Positions 45,087 through 53,066 of a DNA stretch of 64,000 nt are shown piece after piece (the first letter of the stretch is position 1; every line of letters begins with the position of its first letter). The position numbers and the translations under genes were made by a program. The notes under the pieces were generated by a model, which was given only the letters and a program-made list of their open reading frames with translations, did no database searches and was not told the origin of the DNA. The DNA is from Candidatus Eiseniibacteriota bacterium (GTDB lineage Bacteria; Orphanbacterota; Orphanbacteria; Orphanbacterales; Orphanbacteraceae), in assembly GCA_024276995.1 (NCBI GenBank), contig JAJRWB010000050.1:62001-126000 (forward strand), given 5' to 3'.

Positions 45087-45118
45087 AGCCCGGGAATCGA
45101 ACGATCCCGGGCTTTTTT
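45087..45118 (+). terminator. Rho-independent terminator after selenoprotein gene 1
   Basis: AGCCCGGGA (45087-45095) pairs perfectly with TCCCGGGCT (45105-45113); loop of 9 nt; followed by a run of T (45113-45118). It ends 67 nt after the stop. Confidence 0.9.
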
Positions 45119-45121
45119 CCT

Positions 45122-45150
45122 TTTCAAAACTGTTCACTCCGTTGTATAAT
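45122..45150 (+). promoter_or_regulatory. Promoter for the second predicted selenoprotein gene
   Basis: TTTCAA (45122-45127), 17-nt spacer, perfect TATAAT (45145-45150), immediately after the terminator of gene 1 and about 72 nt before the ATG. So the tandem genes are separate transcription units. Confidence 0.65.
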
Positions 45151-45222
45151 GCATGTTGTGAATACCTGTGGAATTCACCCGCTCCCGAAAGCCGCAATAG
45201 ACTCGAACAAAGGAGGAGTACG

Positions 45223-46299
45223 ATGACGAGACGGGCATGGATGGTCCCTGCTCTCCTGGCACTGCTGGCGCTTCCCGCCACTGCCGCCCAGCGGACGGGT
45301 GTTCTCTACGAGGACTTCACCAATGTAGGGTGACCCACGTGCGAAACGATTCGCGACAGCATGGACGCCATCCTGATGTCGCGTTTCCCGGGGCAGGTTG
45401 CTCCGGTACGATACCACGTGAACTGGCCCGACGGGACGGACCCGTATTACGCTTTCAACCCGACACAGGTGAACGAGCGGAGAACGTATTACGACTCGAC
45501 GGTCAACGGCGTGCCGATGATGTTCTTCGAGGGGCAGTATCTCTCCCAGGTGTGGGACGGCTCCTTCGCGACCTACACCGACTGGTACAACTGGGTGCGC
45601 GCCACCCTCGACAGTCTGTACCTCATCCCAAGCCCCGTGAGGATCAATCTCCAACAGGTGAGGGACAACGATTCGGTCTATGTCGCCATCGACGTGATTT
45701 CCGAAGATACTCTCGGAAGCGCCCCGAACATTTTCGTCTGCTACGAAACGACGTGGGACCGGTATCCCGGGAAGGGGAAGTATCGCTACGTCTTTAGGAG
45801 CATGGACCCGAACTCCGTCGGGGGAACTCTTCTCGGACTCACCTTACCGGGCGATTCGGTTCACGTCGAATACACGTATTACATGGATCCCGCGCTGAAC
45901 AAGAGCCGCATGATGACCACAGTGTGGGTGGAAAGCAACAACGTCGGGGGCGGAGTGCTCAACTCGATCTCCGAGGAGGTGCCCGCCTACACGGTCGGTG
46001 TGCCCGGAGGCGCCGCACCGGTGCGGATCGTGCTCGATCAGAACGCGCCGAACCCGTTCAATCCGACTACGACGATCGGCTACTCCCTCGACAAGGAGAG
46101 CCTCGTGCGCCTTTCGGTCTATTCGCAGGCGGGACGGCTCGTTACGAATCTCGTGAACAGCCACATGCCGGCCGGATCGTACTCCGTTCCCTGGAACGGC
46201 ACCGACCTTTCCGGCAACCCCGTGGGGAGCGGCGTCTACTACTACCGCCTCGACGCGGAGAAGAGTTCGCTCACCAACAAGATGATCCTCATCCGGTAA
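45223..46299 (+). CDS. Predicted secreted selenoprotein: paralogue of the preceding gene with U-P-T-C motif and FlgD-type tag
   Basis: 358 aa if the UGA at 45331-45333 is read as Sec37. ATG 45223 follows AAAGGAGGAG; signal peptide 1-22 (LALLALPATAAQ). Active site VLYEDFTNVG-U-P-T-C (Sec37, Cys40) aligns with Sec36/Cys39 of the upstream paralogue. After it come PGQVAPVRYHVNWPDGTDPYYAFNP-like sequence and DG-type loops as in Omp28-related/thioredoxin folds. C-terminal FlgD-Ig-like tag about 262-358 (QNAPNPFNPTTTIGY, VYSQAGRLVTNLV) nearly identical to that of gene 1. Both genes keep UGA and Cys at the same spacing while the residues around them differ, so the UGA is retained, not a random stop. 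The internal ATG at 45361 would be the default start call. Own promoter and terminator. Confidence 0.85.
45331..45387 (+). promoter_or_regulatory. UGA (Sec) codon with candidate bSECIS stem-loop, gene 2
   Basis: UGA at 45331-45333. GAAACG (45343-45348) pairs with CGUUUC (45382-45387), and CGACA (45354-45358) with UGUCG (45377-45381), separated by a 5-nt bulge on the 5' side; alternatively CGCGACA (45352-45358) with 45377-45383 as a 7-bp stem. The apex holds AUGGAC (45361-45366), the same AUGGA as gene 1 and at the identical 30-nt distance from UGA. The apical helix is less well defined than in gene 1, and AUGG could instead pair with CCAU (45368-45371). Confidence 0.6.
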
Positions 46300-46324
46300 C
46301 CGCCCGAGAGGTTCGATCGGCCTG

Positions 46325-46358
46325 AAAGCCCGGGGAGGGACAATCCCCGGGCTTTTCC
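46325..46358 (+). terminator. Rho-independent terminator after selenoprotein gene 2
   Basis: Stem of 12 bp (46325-46336 with 46344-46355; core AGCCCGGGGA/TCCCCGGGCT), 7-nt loop, then a short TTTT. The core resembles that of the gene 1 terminator, in keeping with a duplication of the whole unit. Confidence 0.85.
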
Positions 46359-46370
46359 ACGGCCGTGCTG

Positions 46371-46376
46371 TATAAT
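46371..46376 (+). promoter_or_regulatory. TATAAT -10 box upstream of the MATE-like exporter
   Basis: A perfect TATAAT 60 nt before the ATG at 46437, just after the preceding terminator. No convincing -35 at 16-18 nt, because the terminator stem occupies that region. Confidence 0.45.
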
Positions 46377-46436
46377 ACGCCTGCCGGCGGGAAGAACCGG
46401 CGGTTTGAACCACACCGCTCACCCCGATGGAAGACG

Positions 46437-47783
46437 ATGAAGCTCATTTCATTCAGGGAGATTTTCCGCTTCTACGTTCCATTGCTGCTCACGTCGCAAA
46501 TGATGACGCTCTCCGGACCGCTCATCAATGTAGCGGTCGGCCGTGCATCGGACCCGAAGCTCGATCTCGCCGCCTACTGGATCGGCTTTTCCATCCTCAT
46601 GTTTATTGAAAGCCCCTGCCTGATCAGCCAGCAGGTGACGGCCACGCTGACCACGGGATATCGTTCACTATTCAAAATTTTCTTCACGGCCCTCGCCGTC
46701 GGCATCTTGGCCGGGATCACCTCCGTCCTCGTCGCCGTCACACCGCTTGGCGACATCGTCTTCCTCAGGTTGATCCACACGACCGCCGAGGTGGCCGCTC
46801 GGGCGGGGCACGTGCTTCTGCTCCTCTCACCGCTTCCGCTGCTCATCGCCCTGCGCGGCGTGGGGAACGGGCTTGCCATACGGGAAAGGAAGACGGTGAT
46901 CATCGCGCGGGCCACTGCGTTTCGCGTGCTCGTCCTCGCGTCGGTGGTCGGCGCGGTGGTGGCGCTCAACACCGGGTCGGGCGCCCTCGCCGGCGCGGCG
47001 GCACTCCTCACCGGGCTCGTGGTGGAGACGACGCTCGTTCTCATCGGCGTCATGCCGTTCGTCCGCCGATTCCGCGCCGCACGGGACGGCGACAACACCG
47101 ACCTTTCGATCGCCGATATCTTCCGTGTCGCCATGCCCCTCGCCGTCGCCGCGTATGTGTGGACCGTCTCGAGACCGATCGTAAACGGCATCCTCGGACG
47201 CCTTCCCGATCCGGTGCTCGCCCAGGCGGGATTCGGCGTGGTGGCACCCGTGGTGCTCCTCACCTGTTCCCCCCTCTGGGCGCTGCAGAACGTGTCGCTC
47301 ATCCTGGTGAAGACGAAAAGCGACCTCGCTCGGGTGCTCCGTTTCTCCGTGGTGCTGGCGGTTTTCTTCTCCATCGCCATCTTCATCGTTCTCATCACGC
47401 CGCTGCGCGACCTGGTGCTCGAGGGCGCATTCACCCTTTCACCGGAAATGGTCCGGGAGGTGACGCCCGCCCTCTTCCTGATCGTGCTCGAACCGTATTT
47501 TCTCGGGTGGCGCTCCATCGCACAGGGTCTCCTGATGAAAGCGAAGAGGACCGGCATCATCGGATCGGTTTCGCTGATCAAGCTGGTGGTGATCCTGGCG
47601 GTGGGTATCTGGTTCGCCCTCTTCCGGCCCGGTGTGAACGGCACGGTGCTCGGTACGGCGCTTTTCATCGGCGGCGATTTGCTCGATGCCCTCTTTTGCG
47701 GATGGCAGGCGTCGAGGATCGTCCGGCGCGGGCCTCTCCTCGACGAACCGGCGACCGTGGGGGGCATGGCAATTCGCCCGTGA
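46437..47783 (+). CDS. MATE/ANKH-like multispanning exporter
   Basis: 448 aa, about 12 membrane helices. Opens ISFREIFRFYVPLLLTSQMMTLSGPLIN (MOP/MATE-type first helix) and a second similar repeat begins near residue 220 (DIFRVAMPLAVAAYVWTVSRPIVNGIL), the two-bundle repeat of MATE-like transporters; the pattern is close to ANKH-like members. Substrate unknown. ATG at 46437 with GGAAG upstream; an earlier ATG at 46365 precedes the likely transcription start and is unlikely. Confidence 0.72.
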   Translation: MKLISFREIFRFYVPLLLTSQMMTLSGPLINVAVGRASDPKLDLAAYWIGFSILMFIESPCLISQQVTATLTTGYRSLFKIFFTALAVGILAGITSVLVAVTPLGDIVFLRLIHTTAEVAARAGHVLLLLSPLPLLIALRGVGNGLAIRERKTVIIARATAFRVLVLASVVGAVVALNTGSGALAGAAALLTGLVVETTLVLIGVMPFVRRFRAARDGDNTDLSIADIFRVAMPLAVAAYVWTVSRPIVNGILGRLPDPVLAQAGFGVVAPVVLLTCSPLWALQNVSLILVKTKSDLARVLRFSVVLAVFFSIAIFIVLITPLRDLVLEGAFTLSPEMVREVTPALFLIVLEPYFLGWRSIAQGLLMKAKRTGIIGSVSLIKLVVILAVGIWFALFRPGVNGTVLGTALFIGGDLLDALFCGWQASRIVRRGPLLDEPATVGGMAIRP

Positions 47784-47817
47784 GACACCGCCGAGGCCGT
47801 CGCTCTCGGCTCCACTC

Positions 47818-48831
47818 CTACCTCGCCCCCGCCGACCTCCTTCTCCTGCAAATAAGAAGGTAGAGGAAGAAGGGGCCGCCCAGCAACGCGGTGACGATCC
47901 CCACGGGCAGTTCGCTTCCCCCCACCACATTCCTTGCCACCGCGTCGCACGCCACGAGAAAGGGGCCGCCGAGAAGGAGCGAGCCGGCGATCAACTTGCC
48001 GTGACTCTCGCCGAGAAGGAGGCGGAGCACGTGGGGTACCACGAGGCCGACGAAACCGATCGGCCCGCACGCCGCCACCGTCACGGCGGTGAGAATCGAT
48101 GCGACGAAGTAGAGCTGCTTCCTCAGGTAATCTACAGGCACTCCCCTGCTCCTGGCGATCTCCTCGCCGCATAGAAGAAGATCGAGTTCCCGCCTGTTGA
48201 TCAGCAAGATGGCGACGCCGTAGAGAAGCGCGGGAAGGAGCGCCAGGGCGGGAGCGTAACCGATGGTCTCCAGGTTTCCCATAAGCCAGCGGACCATGCG
48301 GAAGGTTTGGGTGAAGTCGGCGGCGTACTGGGCGAAAAGAAGCAGGGAAGAGAAGAAGTAGGAGAGCGCCACTCCGGCGAGGAGGAGATGAAGCGTGGAG
48401 AGTCCGCTCCCGGAGCGGGCGAGACGGTAGAGGATGATCACCACGAGAAACGCTCCACCCAGGGCGAACAGGGGCGTCGCCTCGAAGCTCGACATCATCA
48501 GCCCTCCCGAAAGACCGGTGAGCACCGCCACGGAGACGCCGAACGCCGCGCCCGACGATACGCCAAGGGTGAACGGCGTGGCGAGGGGATTGCGAAAGAG
48601 CGTCTGGAACGACATTCCGGCGAGAGAAAGCGCCGCGCCGGCGAACAGACCGAGGAGAAGACGGGGAACGCGCAGCGTCCAGAAGATGAACAGCCGCGTC
48701 GTGCTGCCGCCGCTGAACAGGTCTCCCGGGCCGATCGACTCGGGGCCGATGAACGGCGCCGCGAAAAGGACCGCCAGAAAGAAAAGAAAGAAGGCGGTGA
48801 GCGTCCTTCCCGGGCGGCGGACCGGCGCCAT
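47818..48831 (-). CDS. btuC: ABC importer permease, BtuC/FecCD family
   Basis: 337 aa with about ten membrane helices; imports vitamin B12, haem or siderophore-type cofactors across the inner membrane. Typical segments: LRVPRLLLGLFAGAALSLAGMSFQTLFRNPLA, FTLGVSSGAAFGVSVAV, and the coupling-helix region GPIGFVGLVVPHVLRLLLG. ATG at 48831 overlaps the ATPase stop by 1 nt; a GTG one codon earlier is possible. Last gene of a binding protein-ATPase-permease operon read F-D-C on the minus strand. B12 is favoured only because of the binding protein's type. Confidence 0.9.
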   Translation of the reverse strand: MAPVRRPGRTLTAFFLFFLAVLFAAPFIGPESIGPGDLFSGGSTTRLFIFWTLRVPRLLLGLFAGAALSLAGMSFQTLFRNPLATPFTLGVSSGAAFGVSVAVLTGLSGGLMMSSFEATPLFALGGAFLVVIILYRLARSGSGLSTLHLLLAGVALSYFFSSLLLFAQYAADFTQTFRMVRWLMGNLETIGYAPALALLPALLYGVAILLINRRELDLLLCGEEIARSRGVPVDYLRKQLYFVASILTAVTVAACGPIGFVGLVVPHVLRLLLGESHGKLIAGSLLLGGPFLVACDAVARNVVGGSELPVGIVTALLGGPFFLYLLICRRRRSAGAR

Positions 48832-49616
48832 CACCCTTCCTCCCCGCCGATACGCGGAAGCACCATGGGACGACCGCTGACCGGGTGCGCCGCGAGGAGG
48901 AATTCGCTGCCGTACACTTCGCGCAGCACGCCGGCGGTGGCCACTTCACCGGGGACGCCGTCGCTCACCACCCGCCCTTCACGCAGAGCGACGATCCGGT
49001 CGGCGCAGACGCTGGCGCGGTTGATGTCGTGGGTCACCACCAGGAGGGCGATCCCCCACCGGCGGCGCGCCCCCTCCATGAGGCGGAAGATCTCGTCCTT
49101 CCCCGGGGGATCGAGGAAGGTGGTCGGTTCGTCGAGGAGGAGGATCGAGGCGTCCTGGGCGATCGCGGCGGCGAGGAGAACCTTCTGCTGCTCTCCGCCG
49201 CTCAGTGTGGCGAAGACCCGATCCGCCATCGCGTCGATACCGACCTCCTCCATCGCCGCGGCGGCGCGACGCCTGTCTTCTTCCGTCTGGCGGCCCCAGG
49301 TGGAGAGGCGGGGATAGCGCGCCTGGAGTACGATCTCGCCGGCGGTGAACGGAATGTCCGGCTCGCGCGCCTGCGGCACGTAAGCGGCGATTCGTGCCGC
49401 CGTACGCGCATCGAGATCGCTTCTATCCCTACCGTCGAGAAAGAGGGTCCCCCGCGGCGGAGGGAGCACGCCCGCGGCATGACGGAGAAGGGTCGACTTC
49501 CCGGCGCCGTTCGGGCCGATGAGGGCGACGAACTCACCCTTGCCGACCGACAGGGAGACATGGTCCAAAATCAGCGCACCCGCCGGGGCGTACGAGAGGT
49601 TTCTCACGTCGAGCAT
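48831..49616 (-). CDS. btuD: ABC importer ATPase, BtuD/FecE family
   Basis: 261 aa. Walker A G-P-N-G-A-G-K-S-T (about 34-42), Q-loop VPQAREPDIPFTAGEIVLQAR characteristic of cobalamin/iron-chelate importers, signature LSGGEQQKV, Walker B ILLLDEPTTFLDP, H-loop THD. C-terminal extension of about 45 residues (GEVATAGVLREVYG onward) shared by this family. It overlaps the permease by 1 nt and starts 4 nt from the binding-protein stop. Confidence 0.92.
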   Translation of the reverse strand: MLDVRNLSYAPAGALILDHVSLSVGKGEFVALIGPNGAGKSTLLRHAAGVLPPPRGTLFLDGRDRSDLDARTAARIAAYVPQAREPDIPFTAGEIVLQARYPRLSTWGRQTEEDRRRAAAAMEEVGIDAMADRVFATLSGGEQQKVLLAAAIAQDASILLLDEPTTFLDPPGKDEIFRLMEGARRRWGIALLVVTHDINRASVCADRIVALREGRVVSDGVPGEVATAGVLREVYGSEFLLAAHPVSGRPMVLPRIGGEEG

Positions 49617-49620
49617 CGGG

Positions 49621-50514
49621 TCACCTCACCTTTTCGAGGAGAGCGCCGATCTCGTCGATCGCCCTTCCCACCCTCGGTCCCGGAACGAGGAGTTCGTCCC
49701 CCGTAAGGATGAATACACGTTTCGCCGCCGCCGCGTCCAGCCCGGGAAGGCGGGCCCAGTCGGCGAGACGCTCCGTCTCCTCCCCCGGTCGGATCGTGCG
49801 GCCCGGCTGCAGCTCGATGATCACCTCGGGATTCCGGTGGAGCACTTCCTCCACGCCGGGCGACGGGTAGCGACCGAGGGCGTCGCCGAAAGCGTTCTTT
49901 CCGCCGTTGAGACGGATCACCTCGTCGAGGTAGGTACCCGGACCGGCGACATAGAAGCCGGTGAGAGATCCGGCGACACGGTCGACCACGATCATCACGG
50001 TCCACTCCTTCACCGGCTTCCGGGCACGTGCCCGCTCCACGGCGCCACGGATCTTCCCGGCGAGCCGGCCGGCGGCCTCTTCCCGCCCGGTGGCGGCGCC
50101 GATCGCCTCGATGGCGCCGATCACGTCGTCCACCGTGTCGTTCGGCAGGGTGATCGTCGCGATCCCTCTCCTTTCGAGCTTCGCCGCCAGCGCCGCGTGG
50201 GCGGGGAGCATGATGGCGAGCGTCGGCTCGAGAGAGAACATTCTTTCCACGTCCGGGTTGAGGAGACCACCGATTCTCGGCTTCCTTGCCGCCTCCTCCG
50301 GATAGCGGCAGAAGTCGGTGACGCCGACGACCTCGGCACCGGCGCCGAGGGCGAAGAGCGTCTCGGTGATATTCGGCGCCAGAGAGAGGATCCTCATCGA
50401 ACCGGCCGGCGGTGCCGGAGAACGCCCCTCCCCGTCATCGCCGCACGAAAGGAGCGGCGGAAGCACCACGAGCGCCGCGACGACGGCGGCCGACCGTAAC
50501 TTGTTAAATATCAA
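49621..50514 (-). CDS. btuF: ABC importer substrate-binding lipoprotein, BtuF type
   Basis: 297 aa, from a TTG at 50514 with GAGGG 9 nt upstream. This opens into a lipoprotein signal (LIFNKLRSAAVVAALVVLPPLLSC), whose Cys would be lipidated. The fold is the cobalamin/metal-chelate type III binding protein: RILSLAPNITETLFALGAG, VGVTDFCRYPEEA, LEPTLAIM and VIIELQPG. These are the landmarks of BtuF and related haem/siderophore binding proteins. The upstream frame to 50796 has no signal peptide and is rejected. No cobalamin riboswitch is recognisable upstream, so B12 specificity is not proved. Confidence 0.82.
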   Translation of the reverse strand: MIFNKLRSAAVVAALVVLPPLLSCGDDGEGRSPAPPAGSMRILSLAPNITETLFALGAGAEVVGVTDFCRYPEEAARKPRIGGLLNPDVERMFSLEPTLAIMLPAHAALAAKLERRGIATITLPNDTVDDVIGAIEAIGAATGREEAAGRLAGKIRGAVERARARKPVKEWTVMIVVDRVAGSLTGFYVAGPGTYLDEVIRLNGGKNAFGDALGRYPSPGVEEVLHRNPEVIIELQPGRTIRPGEETERLADWARLPGLDAAAAKRVFILTGDELLVPGPRVGRAIDEIGALLEKVR

Positions 50515-50582
50515 CGAATTTAACCCTCGCTCGGCGCCGTGCCGGCGCGCAACAGGTTGAAATCGATTGCCGCAATACATTA

Positions 50583-50596
50583 CATACTTTAGTATG
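50583..50596. promoter_or_regulatory. Inverted repeat CATACT-TT-AGTATG between btuF and the second E1 gene
   Basis: 6-bp arms with a 2-nt centre, in a locally AT-rich part of the 202-nt divergent intergenic space. It could be an operator for either gene. Nearby GC-rich hairpin sequence (50672-50702, CCCGCCC with GGGCGGG) has no clear role. Confidence 0.35.
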
Positions 50597-50716
50597 GAGG
50601 ATCGCTCCCGTAGCGTCCCGGCTCCGGGAACGATTGTAACGCCCTCCCCGGGGGGGCGCATCATCGAATCCCCTGCCCGCCCGATCCGGCGATCCGGGCG
50701 GGAAGTCTGAGGAACC

Positions 50717-52837
50717 GTGGGAAGAACGAGGACGAAGAACGGTACGGGGACGAAACCGGCCCTCGGGAAGTTGAGCCGCGAGCAATGCCTCGACATCTAT
50801 AGGCTCATGTATACGTCGAGGATGATCGACGACACCGAGATCAGGCTGAAGCGGAAGAACCAGATCTTCTTCCAGATCAGCAGCGCCGGACACGAGGCGG
50901 TCACCGTGATGGCGGGCCTCGCCCTCAGGCCGGGCTACGACTGGTTCCACACGTACTACCGCGACCGAGGACTCTGCCTCGCCCTCGGCGTCACCCCCTA
51001 CGAGATGTTTCTTTCATCGGTGGGTGCCGTCGACGATCCCGCCTCCGGCGGCAGGCAGATGCCCTCCCACTGGGGCCACCGGCGGCTTAACATCGTCTCC
51101 GTTTCGAGTCCCACGGGCACGCAGGTGCTCCAGGCTGCGGGCATCGCCGAGGCGTGCCGCTATGGCCACGCCGCGGACGGGGTGGAGGGGGACTTCCCGC
51201 GCGACGCCGTGGTGCTCGCCTCTCTCGGCGACGGGACGACGAGCGAGGGAGAATTCTGGGAGGCGATGAACACGATCTGCAACAACCGCCTCCCGGTGCT
51301 CATCCTGGTGGAGGACAACGGATACGCCATTTCCACGCCCGTGAAGGAGCAGACCGCGGGGGGCGATATTTCCATGCTTTTCCGGAGCTATCCGAATCTT
51401 CTCCTTCATAAGGTCGACGGCTGCGACCCGGTGGCATGCCATGATGTCTTCGAGGAGGTGACCGCCCATATTCGCGCCGGCAGGGGTCCGGCACTGGTGC
51501 ACGCGTCGGTGATCCGCCCCTACTCCCACTCGATGTCCGACGACCACCGGTCGTACAGGACGGAAGAGGAGATCGAAGCGGAATTGAAGCGCGACCCGAT
51601 CCCCTCGTTCGCGCGGCGGATGGTGGACGCGTCCGTCGCCACCGAGGAGGAGCTTTCCGCCATCCGCGCAGCGGTGCACACCGAAATCGCCGAAGCGGAA
51701 GAACGGGCGGTGGCCGCTGTCAAGCCGGCTCCGGAGGATGCCCCCCTCTACCTATATTCCCCCGACGTCGACCCTTCGTCGGACCGGTTCGATACGGTGC
51801 CGGAGGACGGAGGGAGCCCGCTCTCCATGGTGGAGCTGATCAACCGCTGCCTCCGAGACGAAATGAGCCGCGACCCTCGGATCGTCCTCTTCGGCCAAGA
51901 TGTGGCCGACGCGAGCCGGGAAAGGGCGAAGGGAGATGTGAAGGGGAAGGGGGGGGTCTTCAAGGTCACCGCCGGACTCCAGAGAGAATTCGGCAAGGAG
52001 AGGGTCTTCAATTCGCCCCTCGCGGAAGCGAATATCGTCGGACGTGCGATCGGATGGGCGACGCGGGGCCTCAAACCGGTCGTAGAGATACAGTTTTTCG
52101 ATTATATATGGCCGGCCTATATGCAGATTCGATGTGAAGCGGCGATGCTCAGATGGCGTTCACGGAATATGTGGAGCTGTCCGTTGGTGATTCGCGTACC
52201 GATCGGAGGATATCTCCAGGGAGGGGCGATCTACCACAGCCAGTCGGGCGCCGTGCTGATGACCCACAACCCGGGGCTGCGGGTGGTGATGCCCTCGAAT
52301 GCCCGAGACGCCAACGGCTTGCTCCGCACGGCGATACGGTGTGACGATCCGGTTGTTTTCCTGGAGCACAAACACATATACCGCCAGCCGTATGCGAAGT
52401 CAGCCTACCCGGGCCCCGACTACATGATCCCCTTCGGAAAAGCGAGAATCCATCGTGAGGGCGATGACGTGACGGTGGTGACCTATGGCGCCTTGGTAAG
52501 GCGGAGCGAGATGGCCGCCAGGAAGCTGGAGAAAGAAGGGATTTCGATCGAAATCATCGATCTCCGCTCACTCTCCCCCTGGGATACCGATACCGTCGCC
52601 CAATCGATCCGGAGGACGGGGAAGGTGATCGTCGCTTACGAGGACTGCCGCAGTTTCGGCTACGGCGCCGAGATCGCCGCCTGGATCGCGGACAACCTCT
52701 TCGAGGATCTTGACGCCCCTGTCAGCAGGGTCGCCGCCCTCGACACGCCGGTCGGCTACTTCCCCACCCTCGAAGACGCCATCCTTCCCCAGATCGATGA
52801 TATCGCCGGAGCGGCTCGAGAACTCCACCGGTTCTGA
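50717..52837 (+). CDS. 2-oxoacid dehydrogenase E1, fused alpha and beta subunits (branched-chain-type)
   Basis: 706 aa, GTG start with GAGGA upstream. Alpha part (1-350): [39 protein letters not shown], the ThDP motif [10 protein letters not shown] with EDNGYAIS, and [12 protein letters not shown] in the phosphorylation-loop position. Beta part (370-700): [31 protein letters not shown], then [15 protein letters not shown] with the catalytic His region. Similar in plan to the 840-aa gene at 6339, but shorter by the N-terminal 120 residues and clearly distinct in motifs, so they are divergent paralogues, not recent copies. Branched-chain 2-oxoacids are the more common substrate of this group. 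No E2 or E3 gene is adjacent. Confidence 0.9.
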   Translation: MGRTRTKNGTGTKPALGKLSREQCLDIYRLMYTSRMIDDTEIRLKRKNQIFFQISSAGHEAVTVMAGLALRPGYDWFHTYYRDRGLCLALGVTPYEMFLSSVGAVDDPASGGRQMPSHWGHRRLNIVSVSSPTGTQVLQAAGIAEACRYGHAADGVEGDFPRDAVVLASLGDGTTSEGEFWEAMNTICNNRLPVLILVEDNGYAISTPVKEQTAGGDISMLFRSYPNLLLHKVDGCDPVACHDVFEEVTAHIRAGRGPALVHASVIRPYSHSMSDDHRSYRTEEEIEAELKRDPIPSFARRMVDASVATEEELSAIRAAVHTEIAEAEERAVAAVKPAPEDAPLYLYSPDVDPSSDRFDTVPEDGGSPLSMVELINRCLRDEMSRDPRIVLFGQDVADASRERAKGDVKGKGGVFKVTAGLQREFGKERVFNSPLAEANIVGRAIGWATRGLKPVVEIQFFDYIWPAYMQIRCEAAMLRWRSRNMWSCPLVIRVPIGGYLQGGAIYHSQSGAVLMTHNPGLRVVMPSNARDANGLLRTAIRCDDPVVFLEHKHIYRQPYAKSAYPGPDYMIPFGKARIHREGDDVTVVTYGALVRRSEMAARKLEKEGISIEIIDLRSLSPWDTDTVAQSIRRTGKVIVAYEDCRSFGYGAEIAAWIADNLFEDLDAPVSRVAALDTPVGYFPTLEDAILPQIDDIAGAARELHRF

Positions 52838-53066
52838 TAGTCATATAATCCAATCGGCATATATATCTCCTCGGATGTCGTTGTTTCCCGAACGAAGGGC
52901 GGCGCGGTTTTTCCCCGCCACCCCGATGCCCCCCTTCAAGAAAAGGCTTCGATCTGCCGATTCACCCTGCAGAGTGAGTTATTGCCCACCGGCGTCGGCA
53001 CGGCGGCCGGCATCTCTTCACCACGACGAGCGGCGATCGACCAGGAAGGAAACCCGAGGCCCGACT

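Noticed and set aside
44101-45333. UGA read as tryptophan (altered genetic code) instead of selenocysteine
   Set aside because: Elsewhere UGA serves as the stop in many genes with TGATG or ATGA overlaps (for example 12609-12611, 13772-13774). Trp also makes no sense at the first Cys of a CxxC site.
50515-50716. Cobalamin riboswitch upstream of btuF
   Set aside because: I looked for the B12-box consensus on the minus strand and found no match.
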